This document shows positions 28,693 through 37,591 of a stretch of DNA of 64,000 nucleotides, piece after piece; positions within the stretch are counted from its first letter, which is position 1; every line of letters starts with the position of its first letter. The translations under genes and the position numbers were made by a program. The notes beneath the pieces were generated by a model, which worked only from the letters and a program-made list of their open reading frames with translations, had not been told where the DNA came from and searched no databases. Origin of the DNA: Collinsella aerofaciens (GTDB lineage Bacteria > Actinomycetota > Coriobacteriia > Coriobacteriales > Coriobacteriaceae); assembly GCF_005845035.1 (NCBI RefSeq), contig NZ_SPFO01000003.1, positions 1-64,000 on the forward strand, written 5' to 3'.

Positions 28693-30006
28693 ATGAAGCT
28701 CACTATAGAATCGATGACCTACGGCGCCGACGGGCTGGCGCACGCCGACAACGGCAAGGCCGTCTTTGTGCAGGGCGCCGTGGCAGGCGACACCGTCGAG
28801 GCCGAGGTCGTACAGGACGGCAAGTCGTTCATGCGTGCCCGCACCACCGAGATTCTGGAGCCAAGCCCCGATCGCATTCAGTCTCCCTGCCCCTTCGTGG
28901 GCATCTGCGGCGGCTGCTCGTGGGGCAATCTCTCACGCACGGCACAGCTCGCCGCCAAGGAGCAAAATCTGCGCTCCACGCTCGAGCGTATCGGCAAGTT
29001 CAGCCCCGATCAAGTCGATGAACTGGTGCAACCCATCCGCCACACCAAGGATGATTGGGGCTACCGCAATAAAATCGAACTCGAGCCGACCGTTGTAAAC
29101 GGCCGCGTGCGTCTTGGCATGCACGGTGTCGATCCTCGCAAGATCGTGACCGTCGATTCGTGCCCGTTGTTCGACAAACGCTTCCCCAAGGCACTCAAAT
29201 CGGTCGTCGGCGCGCTCAATTATCTGAGCGGCAGCCACGACCTGGGCCTTGAGCGCGTGGGCATTCGCGCCTCGCGTCGCACCAAGGCACTCGAGGTGGC
29301 GCTCTGGACGCCTACGGGCTCTTTCCCGCGCTCGCAAGTCTCGCGCGTGTTGGCAGACGCCGCGCACCCCACAAGTGTCGTACGCGTGATGAGCAAGGGC
29401 GAAAAGAAGGCCCGCCGTGTTTCCAAGGTCGAAATGCTCGCCGGAGAGGGCTCATGGACCGAGAATATCGCCGAGGGTCAGATGCGCTTGTCTGCCCCGT
29501 CTTTTTTCCAGGTCAACACCAAGGGTGCCGAGATTTTGATCGAGCTTGTCATGGAAACGCTCGATCCGCAGGAAGACGAGCTTGCCGTGGACCTGTACTG
29601 CGGTGCCGGCACCTTTACCCTGCCGCTCGCCCGCCGCTGCGACTTTGTCGCCGCCGTCGAGGCCTACGGCCCCGCCGTGCGCGACCTGCGCCGTAACCTG
29701 GAGATCAACAAGCTTGATAACGTCGACGTCATTGGCGGAGACGCGGTGCGCGAGTTCCCCGACCAGGATGCCGACGTCTTGGTGGTCGACCCGCCGCGCG
29801 CAGGCCTCGCCCCCGAAGCGATCGACCTTATCGCCAGCACGAGTGCCCACGATGTCGCCTACGTGAGCTGCGACCCGGCCACCCTGGCGCGCGATCTCAA
29901 ACGCTTTGTCGAAGAAGGCACCTTCTCCCCCGTAAAGATCACGCCAGTCGACCTGTTCCCACAAACCTTCCACTGCGAGACCGTCGTCCACCTTAGGCGC
30001 AACTAG
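28693..30006 (+). CDS. Class I SAM-dependent RNA m5U methyltransferase, TrmA/RlmD family
   Basis: The enzyme methylates C5 of uridine in tRNA or 23S rRNA. An N-terminal TRAM-like domain (GADGLAHADNGKAVFVQGAV) is followed by a cysteine cluster (CPFVGICGGCSWG) that would bind an iron-sulfur cluster, a SAM domain (VDLYCGAGTFTLPLA), the VVDPPRAGL motif, and the catalytic cysteine in YVSCDPATLARDL. The start at 28693 is preferred (AGGA upstream); the frame is open 12 codons further. Whether the target is tRNA U54 or rRNA U1939 cannot be told. Confidence 0.92.
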   Translation: MKLTIESMTYGADGLAHADNGKAVFVQGAVAGDTVEAEVVQDGKSFMRARTTEILEPSPDRIQSPCPFVGICGGCSWGNLSRTAQLAAKEQNLRSTLERIGKFSPDQVDELVQPIRHTKDDWGYRNKIELEPTVVNGRVRLGMHGVDPRKIVTVDSCPLFDKRFPKALKSVVGALNYLSGSHDLGLERVGIRASRRTKALEVALWTPTGSFPRSQVSRVLADAAHPTSVVRVMSKGEKKARRVSKVEMLAGEGSWTENIAEGQMRLSAPSFFQVNTKGAEILIELVMETLDPQEDELAVDLYCGAGTFTLPLARRCDFVAAVEAYGPAVRDLRRNLEINKLDNVDVIGGDAVREFPDQDADVLVVDPPRAGLAPEAIDLIASTSAHDVAYVSCDPATLARDLKRFVEEGTFSPVKITPVDLFPQTFHCETVVHLRRN

Positions 30007-30112
30007 CCACTTAATCATTGCTCAGAAAAATCATTGGGAAATCGAGCGTGGCAAGCGGAGGTCTTCGGGGTATAAGACGGCTAATTGTATGCCGCCTATG
30101 AAAGGAACCCTC

Positions 30113-30655
30113 ATGCCCAGCGTTGCCGTTCTCGCCGCCGATGGCTTTGAAACTATTGAATGCTTGACCATGGTCGATGTCATGCGTCGCGGCGGCGTGC
30201 GTGCCACGCTCGTCTCGATTATGCCCACGCGTGAGGTCGTAAGCTCGCTGCAGATCCCCGTGACCTGCGATGCGCTCTTTGATGAGATCAACTTTGACGA
30301 GTACGACTGCGTCGTGCTGCCCGGCGGCCTGCCCGGTGCCACCAACCTGCGCGCCGATCAGCGTGTCTGCGACGTGGTCTGCGAGTTCGCCGCGACCAAG
30401 CACGTCGCCGCCATCTGCGCCGCCCCGTTTATCCTGGGCGAGCTCGACCTACTCGAGGGGCGCCACGCCACGTGCTTCCCTGGCTTTGAGAAAAGCTTCC
30501 CCGAAGGCGCCTATACTGGCGAGAAGGTCACGCAAGACGGCAACATCATCACTGCCAGCGGCATGGCACAGTCACTCCCCTTTGCATTGGAGCTGCTGCG
30601 CACGCTCGCCGGCGACAAGGCCGTCGAGAAGGTCGCCGAGGGCATCCAACTATGA
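30113..30655 (+). CDS. DJ-1/PfpI family protein
   Basis: This is a 180-residue cytosolic flavodoxin-like protein of the DJ-1/ThiJ/PfpI superfamily. It shows the family opening SVAVLAADGFETIE, the LPGGLPGATNL stretch and the nucleophile elbow AAICAAPFIL with the conserved Cys. Members act as deglycases, chaperones or hydratases; the exact activity is not inferable. The start at 30113 has AAAGGA six bases upstream. The stop overlaps the maf start (ATGA), so the two are translationally coupled. Confidence 0.92.
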   Translation: MPSVAVLAADGFETIECLTMVDVMRRGGVRATLVSIMPTREVVSSLQIPVTCDALFDEINFDEYDCVVLPGGLPGATNLRADQRVCDVVCEFAATKHVAAICAAPFILGELDLLEGRHATCFPGFEKSFPEGAYTGEKVTQDGNIITASGMAQSLPFALELLRTLAGDKAVEKVAEGIQL

Positions 30656-31233
30656 TTTTGGCTTCCCAATCGCCGCGCCGCATAGAGCTGATGCGCGAGG
30701 CAGGCTACAACATTCGCGTGATTCCCGCGGATATCGACGAAACGCCCTTTGATGGCGAGCCCCCGCTCACGCTTGTCGAGCGCTTGGCACGCGCCAAGGC
30801 GGCTGCCGTTGCTGCCGAGTATGCCGAGCCCAATGAGTTGACCGTCGCGGCCGACACCATCGTCACCTTCGACGGCAAGATTTTGGGCAAGCCGGCTACC
30901 GAGGACGAGGCGCGCACCATGCTCCGTGAGCTTTCGGGCCGCACGCACCAGGTCGCAACCGGCGTCTGCATCGTTAAGGCAGGCGATACGGCCGCCCCGC
31001 ATGCCGCCGAGAGCCTGTCGTTTGTCGATGTGACCGACGTGACGTTCTACGAGCTCACCGACGAGCAGATCGAGCACTACGTTGCCTCGGGTGAGCCCAT
31101 GGATAAGGCAGGCGCCTACGGCATCCAGGGCACAGGCGGCCGCATGCTCGTGCACGATATTTCGGGCGACTTCTATAACGTAGTGGGCCTACCCATCGCC
31201 CGCGTCGCGCGCGCGATTCAAAAACTCTCGTAA
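30652..31233 (+). CDS. maf: Maf-like nucleoside triphosphate pyrophosphatase
   Basis: Maf proteins hydrolyse non-canonical or modified nucleoside triphosphates, acting in housecleaning and affecting septation. The protein begins ILASQSPRRIELMREAG, the diagnostic Maf motif. VAADTIVTFDGKILGKP holds the acidic catalytic residues, and DKAGAYGIQGTGG is the conserved C-terminal motif. The length of 193 residues is normal. The start overlaps the upstream gene by four bases. Confidence 0.95.
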   Translation: MILASQSPRRIELMREAGYNIRVIPADIDETPFDGEPPLTLVERLARAKAAAVAAEYAEPNELTVAADTIVTFDGKILGKPATEDEARTMLRELSGRTHQVATGVCIVKAGDTAAPHAAESLSFVDVTDVTFYELTDEQIEHYVASGEPMDKAGAYGIQGTGGRMLVHDISGDFYNVVGLPIARVARAIQKLS

Positions 31234-31241
31234 TTGCATCT

Positions 31242-31273
31242 GGCGCTGGGTATTCCCCAGCGCCTACAATTTT
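31242..31273 (+). terminator. Terminator of the PfpI-maf unit
   Basis: A perfect 9-bp stem, GGCGCTGGG/CCCAGCGCC, with a five-base loop is followed by TACAATTTT, nine bases after the maf stop. Confidence 0.6.
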
Positions 31274-31334
31274 GGCGTACCGTACGGATCCCGACCGGGC
31301 ACAAGGCGCGGCGGAAAACCGATAGGAGTTAAAC

Positions 31335-32336
31335 ATGGATACACTGCTCGAGGCCATTGACGTCTGCGATGTCGATGGCTTTTGCTATGGCAACTATACG
31401 GACGAGGAGGCCGGCACCGGTTGCACCGTAATCGTGGCACCCGAGGGCGCCACCGGCGGCGTTGACGTACGCGGTGGCGCTCCCGCTTCGCGCGAGACCG
31501 ACCTGCTACGACCCGAGAACACCGTCGACAAGGTCCACGCCGTCTGCCTTTCGGGCGGATCGGCCTTTGGCCTCGAAGCTGCAAGCGGCGTCGCTCGCGA
31601 GCTTGAGAGCCGCGGCATCGGCCTTCCCGTCGGCCCCACGCAGGTGCCTATCGTGTGCTCCAGCTGTATCTTCGACCTTGCCTTTGGTAACCCCACCGTG
31701 CGCCCCGACATTGAGGCCGGCATCGCCGCCGTGCGCGAAGCACTCGACCACACCCCCACCAAGCTCGAACAGGGCAACGTAGGCGCCGGCACGGGCGCTA
31801 CCGTGGGTAAGCTCATGGGGCCTGCCACCTGCATGAAGGCCGGCCTTGGAGCTGCCGCCGTGGCACTCGGCCCCATCAAGGTGGGCGCCGTGGTCTCGGT
31901 CAACGCCTGCGGCAACGTTGTCGACCCCTTCACCGGCGAGTGGGTCTCCGGCATGCGCGCCGCAGCCGATAGCGACCAGATCGTCGACATGGAACTCGCA
32001 GCCTTTGCCGCCGCCGGATCCATGCAGATGCCGCTCGACCGCACCAACACCACCATCAGCTGCATCGTCACCAACGTGGAACTCACTAAGGCACAAGCCA
32101 CCAAGGTCTCCCAGATGGCCGCAGACGCCTACGCACACGCCATCCGCCCCACACACACCACCAACGACGGCGACACCATCTACACCCTCGCCAGCGGCAA
32201 ACTGGGCGCCCAGGCAAGCGCCGCCGTTCCCCTAGACCTGCTGGGCATGCTCGCAGTAAGGGCCCTGGAAACTGCCATCGCAAACGGAGCCAAAACCGCC
32301 AAAACCTCCCACGGAATCCCAGGTGCTGCGAAGTAA
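31335..32336 (+). CDS. P1 (DmpA/NylC-like) family peptidase
   Basis: This protein belongs to the Ntn-hydrolase P1 family, whose members self-cleave before a Ser or Thr nucleophile and act as aminopeptidases or amidases. Supporting segments are VCLSGGSAFGLEAASGV, GNVGAGTGATVGK, VSVNACGNVVDP and DRTNTTISCIVTN, the probable autoprocessing region with the Thr nucleophile. Length is 333 residues. AGGAG lies six bases before the ATG. No signal peptide is visible, so it is cytosolic. The substrate is unknown. Confidence 0.9.
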   Translation: MDTLLEAIDVCDVDGFCYGNYTDEEAGTGCTVIVAPEGATGGVDVRGGAPASRETDLLRPENTVDKVHAVCLSGGSAFGLEAASGVARELESRGIGLPVGPTQVPIVCSSCIFDLAFGNPTVRPDIEAGIAAVREALDHTPTKLEQGNVGAGTGATVGKLMGPATCMKAGLGAAAVALGPIKVGAVVSVNACGNVVDPFTGEWVSGMRAAADSDQIVDMELAAFAAAGSMQMPLDRTNTTISCIVTNVELTKAQATKVSQMAADAYAHAIRPTHTTNDGDTIYTLASGKLGAQASAAVPLDLLGMLAVRALETAIANGAKTAKTSHGIPGAAK

Positions 32337-32348
32337 TCTCACTCGACC

Positions 32349-32477
32349 GTCGGTCGGAGGCGGGCGGGCATTACGTTTGCTGCTCTACAGTCCTATGCAA
32401 GACGAAGGCCACATTAAGTGGCCTTCTTTGCATGCGGAACTCGCGACAAACGTAATGCCCGCCCGCCTCCGACCGAC
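32349..32477 (+). repeat. Nested inverted-repeat element, copy 1
   Basis: The outer arms at 32349-32379 and 32447-32477 are perfectly complementary over 31 bases. An inner hairpin GAAGGCCAC-ATTAA-GTGGCCTTC lies at 32404-32426. Between the stems are ACAGTCCT and TGCGGAACT, which recur in copy 2 although all paired arms differ. This pattern suggests a structured RNA or a mobile palindromic element. Confidence 0.75.
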
Positions 32478-32508
32478 TACCAACTAATATTTTTTCAGCC
32501 CAGGCCCC

Positions 32509-32546
32509 TGTGTACCGCGCGTCGAAGATCTTCAAATTCAAATAAC
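32509..32546 (+). pseudogene. Remnant of a glycosyltransferase C-terminus
   Basis: In one plus frame this stretch reads VYRASKIFKFK then stop. The live glycosyltransferase on the opposite strand ends LYRLASKIFKFN then stop. The DNA match is inverted relative to that gene and covers about 36 bases on the far side of repeat copy 2. No start or longer homologous frame is present, so it is a relic. Confidence 0.45.
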
Positions 32547-32570
32547 CTGACAATCGATTCTTATAGCAGA

Positions 32571-32680
32571 GGCCCCTTGGCCTTTAGTTTGATACAAGTT
32601 CCGCACGAGCCGGAAAGCACTTAATGTGCTTTCCGTGCGAGCAGGACTGTTCGCAGTAGCAAACTAAAGGCCAAGGGGCC
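32571..32680 (-). repeat. Nested inverted-repeat element, copy 2 (inverted)
   Basis: The outer arms at 32571-32591 and 32660-32680 are perfectly complementary over 21 bases. The inner hairpin at 32612-32634 is GGAAAGCAC-TTAAT-GTGCTTTCC. Read on the minus strand, it keeps GTTTGCT, ACAGTCCT, the ATTAA loop, TGCGGAACT and CAAAC of copy 1, whereas the stems have different but still complementary sequence. Confidence 0.75.
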
Positions 32681-32712
32681 CAGTCAACCTATCAGCAGCG
32701 ATTACTCGGCAG

Positions 32713-33744
32713 CTAGTTGAATTTGAAGATCTTTGAGGCAAGACGGTATAGGCCGAGTGTGGTTTTGTCTCCGGCCCGTCCGCGCAGATTGGTGAAGAAC
32801 CCGACCACGCCGTAGCGGGCACGACGATACATGCGCTCGTCGTAGGCCTTCAAATCATTCCACAGCGTCTTTAGGCGCTCGTCGGCGCAATCTTCCTCGG
32901 AAAGCTTGGTGAGCACCGAGCAGATCGCCATCATCATGGTGAAATAGCCCATCATGTACGAGCGCAGACGCGACGACTCAACATCGCTGTACAGGTGGTA
33001 CGACTCCATCATGATGCGCGTCACACGGAACTGCTGGTCCAGACGCTTGACCATCGTGGCCTCGTTGACACTCTGGCCCTCGCGACCGATAAAGTAGCGA
33101 TAGAGGTCGATGTCGGCGTAGTACATGGTCTTGCAACGCGGCAGCGGCACGTAGGCGTAGATGTTGTCCACATAGAACGTGTGCGGCGGCATGGGAAGGT
33201 TGGACTCGCGCAGCACATCCGTGCGATAGCACAGGCTGTGCATGAGTAGGTTCTGGTCCAGGCGGAAATGACCGATCTGATCCCAGGAAAAGATCTTTTT
33301 GCGCGGCAGGGCAAATTTGTAGCCAATAGCGGTATGCGTGCCCTCGTAAACCTTCTCGTACACGTAGTTCGAGATAAACAGGTCAACGCGCTGATCGCGC
33401 TCTTCAAAGCCACGCAGAATCGACAGCATGGTCGAAAGAGCCGCAGCGTCGAGCCAGTCATCCGAGTCGACAACCTTGTAGTAGGTGCCCTGTGCCTCGC
33501 GCAGACCCGAAAGGACGGCAATACCGTGGCCACCGTTCTCCTGGTGTACCGCGCGAATGATACCGGGATAACGTGCCTCCCACTCATCGGCCTTATCGGC
33601 CGTCTCGTCCTTGGAGCCGTCGTCCACCACGATAATCTCGATATCGGTGGCGTAATTGCTCCTCTCCAAGATGGAGGTGATGCAATGGTCCATGTCCTTG
33701 GCGGCGTTATACGAGGGAATACCGAATGTTATGACTTTATGCAT
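32713..33744 (-). CDS. Family 2 glycosyltransferase
   Basis: This is a GT-A fold cytosolic or membrane-associated glycosyltransferase that would extend a surface glycan. The N-terminal nucleotide-sugar domain shows TFGIPSYNAAKDMD, IIVVDDGSKDET, and the metal-binding VVDSDDW. The C-terminal half is family-specific. Length is 343 residues from the ATG at 33744, which overlaps the end of glf by eight bases; an ATG six codons earlier is possible. Linkage to glf suggests a galactofuranose-containing polymer, but the donor sugar is not proven. Confidence 0.9.
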   Translation of the reverse strand: MHKVITFGIPSYNAAKDMDHCITSILERSNYATDIEIIVVDDGSKDETADKADEWEARYPGIIRAVHQENGGHGIAVLSGLREAQGTYYKVVDSDDWLDAAALSTMLSILRGFEERDQRVDLFISNYVYEKVYEGTHTAIGYKFALPRKKIFSWDQIGHFRLDQNLLMHSLCYRTDVLRESNLPMPPHTFYVDNIYAYVPLPRCKTMYYADIDLYRYFIGREGQSVNEATMVKRLDQQFRVTRIMMESYHLYSDVESSRLRSYMMGYFTMMMAICSVLTKLSEEDCADERLKTLWNDLKAYDERMYRRARYGVVGFFTNLRGRAGDKTTLGLYRLASKIFKFN

Positions 33745-34939
33745 GGCAGGCGATAATCTCATCCGAAAGATCGAGGGCGGAATTGGTCACGGCGTCCATA
33801 TCGTAGTAACGATACTCGGCCAGACGACCCACCGGGTGGAAGTTCGTCAGGTTCTGGACGCGCTCAAGATAGCGCTCATAGAGCTCACGGTTCTCGGGCT
33901 CAAGAATGGCGTAGTACGGCGTCTCGCCCGAGCCGGGCGTATAGGCCTTGGAGTACTCCTTCATGATGGTGGTCTTGCCGGGCAGGATCTGACCGGTCAT
34001 GTTCTTGAACTCGGTAATGCGCGTGTAGTCCTCGCTCGTGGTGTAGTTGACGGTGCCCACGGGCTGGAACTGGTCCATATCGAGCGTCTCGAACTTCATG
34101 TCGAGCGTGCGGTACGGTAGCGCGCCCAGATCGAGATTGAACAGCTCATCGAGCGGACCGGTGTAGACGATCTCGCCACCATAGACCTTGCCGTCGATCT
34201 TGACGGTAGTCTCGTCGATTTCAAAGAGGTCACGGGCGTCCACGTCGCAGAACACGTCGATCAGGTCGTGGTCGAGCATGTGCTCAAAGAGCGCCGTGTA
34301 GCCCTCCTGCGGCATGCCCTGGAAGGGAGCTTGCGGGAAGTAGCGGTCATCATCGCCCACAAAGACGGGAACGCGGCCGGTGATCGAGGGATCGATCTGA
34401 TCGGGCGTCTGGCCCCACTGCTTCATGGTGTAATGCAAAAAGACGTTCTCGTAGACGTAATCGGCGACCTCGGCAAGATCCGGGTCGTTCTTCTTACGCA
34501 GCTCCATAATGGGCACCTTGACATCCTTGCCAAAGGTCTCCACGAGCTTCTGATACAGCTCCTCGCCGCGCTCGTCACCAAAGGCGAGCTTGAGACTCGC
34601 ATGGTTGAAGGGCACGGGCATAAGGGTACCGTTGATGTTGGCGAGCACCTTGTGCTGATAATCCGTCCACTTGGTAAAGCGCGACAGGAAATTGTGCACG
34701 CGCTCGTTAAAAGTGTGATAGATATGCGGACCGTACTCGTGGATCAGGATTCCGGCCTCGTCAGTGCAGTCATAGGCATTGCCCGCAATGTGGCTACGGC
34801 GCTCCAAAACGGCAACACGATAGCCGATGGTCTCGGCAAGACGGCGGGCGCAAACGGCACCGGCATATCCAGCACCGACGACAATCATGTCGTACGCGCC
34901 GGCGTTAAAGCCTTCAGGCAGGCCTGAGGTAATCTGCAT
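33737..34939 (-). CDS. glf: UDP-galactopyranose mutase
   Basis: Glf is a flavoenzyme that interconverts UDP-galactopyranose and UDP-galactofuranose. The FAD-binding motif VVGAGYAGAVCARRL appears near residue 20, followed by HIAGNAYD and the GPHIYHT segment, with a conserved C-terminal REYRYY-like stretch (LAEYRYYDMDAV). The length of 400 residues is typical. AAGGAG lies five bases upstream of the ATG. It is the first gene of a two-gene unit with the glycosyltransferase. Confidence 0.97.
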   Translation of the reverse strand: MQITSGLPEGFNAGAYDMIVVGAGYAGAVCARRLAETIGYRVAVLERRSHIAGNAYDCTDEAGILIHEYGPHIYHTFNERVHNFLSRFTKWTDYQHKVLANINGTLMPVPFNHASLKLAFGDERGEELYQKLVETFGKDVKVPIMELRKKNDPDLAEVADYVYENVFLHYTMKQWGQTPDQIDPSITGRVPVFVGDDDRYFPQAPFQGMPQEGYTALFEHMLDHDLIDVFCDVDARDLFEIDETTVKIDGKVYGGEIVYTGPLDELFNLDLGALPYRTLDMKFETLDMDQFQPVGTVNYTTSEDYTRITEFKNMTGQILPGKTTIMKEYSKAYTPGSGETPYYAILEPENRELYERYLERVQNLTNFHPVGRLAEYRYYDMDAVTNSALDLSDEIIACHA

Positions 34940-35093
34940 CGATACTCCTTGTCAAAAGCCACGGGCTCGTTAGCTGGGCTTTTCTCGAACATTCTTCGAG
35001 ACATATTTATCAGAGCGATTATAGCGCTAATGCGTCCTATAATGAGCTTGCCACACAAGGAAAGCTCAAGCACCGCGGCGTACATAATTGAAA

Positions 35094-35121
35094 GGTAAAC
35101 CCGCTAGCAGCGGGTTTATTC
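35094..35121. terminator. Hairpin with T-rich tail upstream of pta
   Basis: AAACCCGCTAGCAGCGGGTTTATT forms a short stem followed by a T-containing tail, about 50 bases before the pta start. It could be a weak terminator or leader structure. A TATAAT box lies upstream at 35038-35043. Confidence 0.35.
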
Positions 35122-35170
35122 GTGAACAGCCGGGTGCCTGGAGCTTAGCGAAACGCTTGTAAGGAGTAAC

Positions 35171-36151
35171 ATGAGCGATTTCCTAAACCGTATGAAGTCT
35201 GCCGCCAAGGCCGACCTTAAGACGATCGTCCTGCCCGAGGGCGAGGATCCGCGCACTATCGTCGCGGCCACCAAAATCATCGAGGAGGGCCTGGCAAAGA
35301 TCGTCATCCTGGGCAACCCCGACGAGATCAACGTTCCCGGCGCTACCGTCATCGACCCGCGCAATGCCGAGAAGCACGAGGAGTACGCGCAGAAGTTTGC
35401 CGAGCTCCGCGCCAAGAAGGGCGTTACCATCGAGCAGGCTCGCGCCCAGGTGATGGACGCCACCTACTTTGGCACCATGATGGTCAAGATGGGCGATGCC
35501 GACGGCCTGGTCTCCGGCGCCTGCCACTCCACCGCCGACACCCTGCGCCCCGCGCTTCAGATCCTCAAGACCGCCCCGGGCACCAAGCTGGTCTCGGCCT
35601 TCTTCGTGATGTGCACCGACACCCCGCAGTTCGGCACTGACGGCACGCTGATCTTCGCCGACTGCGGCCTCAACATCAACCCGTCCTCCGACGAGCTCTC
35701 CGAGATCGCCATCGCCTCCGCTCACTCCTGGTCCACCTTCATGGGCAACGTTGAGCCGCACGTGGCCATGCTCTCCTACTCCACCATGGGCTCCGCTGGC
35801 GGCGAGGTCGCCAAGAAGGTCCAGGAGGCTGTGAAGTTCTGCAAGGAGAAGGCTCCCGAGCTCGCCATCGACGGCGACCTGCAGCTCGATGCCGCTATTG
35901 CCCCCACCGTCGCCCAGCTCAAGGCTCCCGGCTCCTCCGTTGCCGGCAAGGCCAACGTGCTCGTGTTCCCCGACCTCGAGGCCGGCAACATCGGCTACAA
36001 GCTGGTCCAGCGCTTCGCCGGCGCCGACGCCTACGGCCCCATCCTGCAGGGCATCGCCAAGCCGGTCAACGATCTGTCGCGCGGCTGCTCTGCTGACGAC
36101 ATCGTGGGTGTCGTGGCCATCACCGCCGTCCAGGCTCAGATGGCTGAGTAG
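35171..36151 (+). CDS. pta: Phosphate acetyltransferase
   Basis: Pta converts acetyl-CoA and phosphate to acetyl phosphate, the first step of acetate overflow metabolism. Sequence hallmarks include IVLPEGEDPRTI near the N-terminus, DGLVSGACHSTADTLRPAL, and the C-terminal VFPDLEAGNIGYKLVQR and GPILQG segments. The length of 326 residues matches the short Pta type without the N-terminal regulatory domains. AAGGAG sits four bases before the ATG. It converges with the acetate kinase gene and shares a terminator with it. Confidence 0.97.
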   Translation: MSDFLNRMKSAAKADLKTIVLPEGEDPRTIVAATKIIEEGLAKIVILGNPDEINVPGATVIDPRNAEKHEEYAQKFAELRAKKGVTIEQARAQVMDATYFGTMMVKMGDADGLVSGACHSTADTLRPALQILKTAPGTKLVSAFFVMCTDTPQFGTDGTLIFADCGLNINPSSDELSEIAIASAHSWSTFMGNVEPHVAMLSYSTMGSAGGEVAKKVQEAVKFCKEKAPELAIDGDLQLDAAIAPTVAQLKAPGSSVAGKANVLVFPDLEAGNIGYKLVQRFAGADAYGPILQGIAKPVNDLSRGCSADDIVGVVAITAVQAQMAE

Positions 36152-36191
36152 CGGACATATCCCCTCGGGACAGGAATTTCCACCTGCTAGC

Positions 36192-36232
36192 AAAAAGGCC
36201 TCCGGAGCTGTTGCTCTGGAGGCCTTTCGTTT
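36192..36232. terminator. Bidirectional terminator between pta and ackA
   Basis: A stem of about 14 bp, AAGGCCTCCGGAGC/GCTCTGGAGGCCTT, has A residues on its left side and TTTCGTTT on its right, so it can serve both convergent genes. Confidence 0.85.
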
Positions 36233-36249
36233 ACTTGCAAATGCGCGCG

Positions 36250-37428
36250 TTAGTTGTTCTTGGTCAGGCGCTCGACGTCGTGGGCGATCATGTATTCCTC
36301 GTCGGTGGGGATGACCATAACCGTGACGGAAGAGCCGGCGGCGCTGATGACCTGTGGGCCGTTGCCCACGGCCTCGCGGTTCTTGTTGTTGTCGATGCGC
36401 ACGCCCAACCACTCAAAGCAGTCGCAGAAGGCCTTGCGGATCGACCAGTCGTTCTCGCCGATGCCGGCGGTAAAGGTAATGGTGTCCACGCCCGCCATGG
36501 AAGCGATCATGGAACCGGCCTGCTGCATGGCCTTATAGGCGAACATATCGAAGGCGAGCAGGCAGCGCTCGTCGCCCTCGGAGGCGCGCGTGCGGATGTC
36601 GCGGGCGTCGTTGGAGATGCCCGAGATGGCAAGCAGACCAGACTGCTTGTTCATCATGTCATCGACTTCCTGGTAGCTGTAGCCGCCCTCGCGCTGCAGG
36701 TAGCACACGGTGGCCGGGTCGATGGAACCACAACGGGTGCCCATCATCAGGCCATCGAGCGGCGTGAGACCCATCGTGGTGTCGCGGCACACGCCGTCCT
36801 CGATAGCAGCGAGCGAAGCACCGTTGCCCAGATGGCACGAAAGCAGGCGGTGGCAGCGCGAACCCAGGATCTCCTTGGCCATCATCCACTCATAGCGGTG
36901 GCTCGTGCCGTGGGCGCCGTACTTGCGCACGTGGTACTTGTCGCAAACGTCCTTGGGCAGCGCGTAGGTGTAGGCAACCTCGGGCATGGTCATGTGGAAC
37001 GAGGTGTCGAAGACCGCCACGTTGGGCAGCTCCGGATACTTCTCACGGCAATACTCAATCGCTGCGGCCTCGCCGTAGTTGTGCAGCGGAGCAAGCGGTG
37101 CCACCTCAAGAATCTTGGCCATAACCTCGTCGTCGACAACCGCGGAATCATCGAAGTGCCAGCCGCCCTGAACGATACGATGCCCAATGCCATCAATCGT
37201 AAAGTCGGTCTTCTCGAGCTCCTCGAGCACGCGAGCGATAGCAGAGCGATGATCGGGGAAAGGGACCTCCTCGGTCTGCTTAGCGCCACCGTTCTCGGAG
37301 TGGCCAAAGATGCCCATGTCCGATCCGATACGCTCGCAGTTGCCCTTGGCGAAAACCTTGCGGGTATCGGTATCCAAAAGCTGATATTTAAGGCTTGAGC
37401 TGCCGGCGTTGACAACAAGTACGTTCAT
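36250..37428 (-). CDS. ackA: Acetate kinase, copy 1 (canonical motifs)
   Basis: AckA makes ATP and acetate from acetyl phosphate. Family motifs are NAGSSSLKYQ at the start, GIGHRIVQGG, FDTSFHMTMP, AHGTSHRYE with the active-site His, CHLGNGASLAAI, GTRCGSIDP and PTDEEYMI. Length is 392 residues. It lies tail-to-tail with pta, an unusual layout because the two are often an operon. A second copy follows directly upstream on the same strand. Confidence 0.97.
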   Translation of the reverse strand: MNVLVVNAGSSSLKYQLLDTDTRKVFAKGNCERIGSDMGIFGHSENGGAKQTEEVPFPDHRSAIARVLEELEKTDFTIDGIGHRIVQGGWHFDDSAVVDDEVMAKILEVAPLAPLHNYGEAAAIEYCREKYPELPNVAVFDTSFHMTMPEVAYTYALPKDVCDKYHVRKYGAHGTSHRYEWMMAKEILGSRCHRLLSCHLGNGASLAAIEDGVCRDTTMGLTPLDGLMMGTRCGSIDPATVCYLQREGGYSYQEVDDMMNKQSGLLAISGISNDARDIRTRASEGDERCLLAFDMFAYKAMQQAGSMIASMAGVDTITFTAGIGENDWSIRKAFCDCFEWLGVRIDNNKNREAVGNGPQVISAAGSSVTVMVIPTDEEYMIAHDVERLTKNN

Positions 37429-37540
37429 GAGACTCCTTCGCAGTGCAATACGGTCGACGCAGGCCCCTTAAGGCGGCCGCATTTTAATAAGAAGTTATCA
37501 TATCTTGATAAATAGATATCAGCATATCGCCCAACGAGCG

Positions 37541-37580
37541 CAAAAGAGGGGCCGAACGGCGCTCGGTCGTCCAGCCCCTC
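37541..37580 (-). terminator. Terminator after ackA copy 2
   Basis: On the minus strand GAGGGGC pairs with GCCCCTC around an inner CCGA/TCGG stem, followed by TTTTGC. It separates the two acetate kinase genes. Confidence 0.65.
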
Positions 37581-37591
37581 CCCTCTTGCAA

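Noticed and set aside
32349..32680. Insertion sequence or MITE of a known transposon
   Set aside because: There is no transposase, no flanking target duplication that I can see, and the arms of the two copies differ in sequence, unlike terminal inverted repeats.
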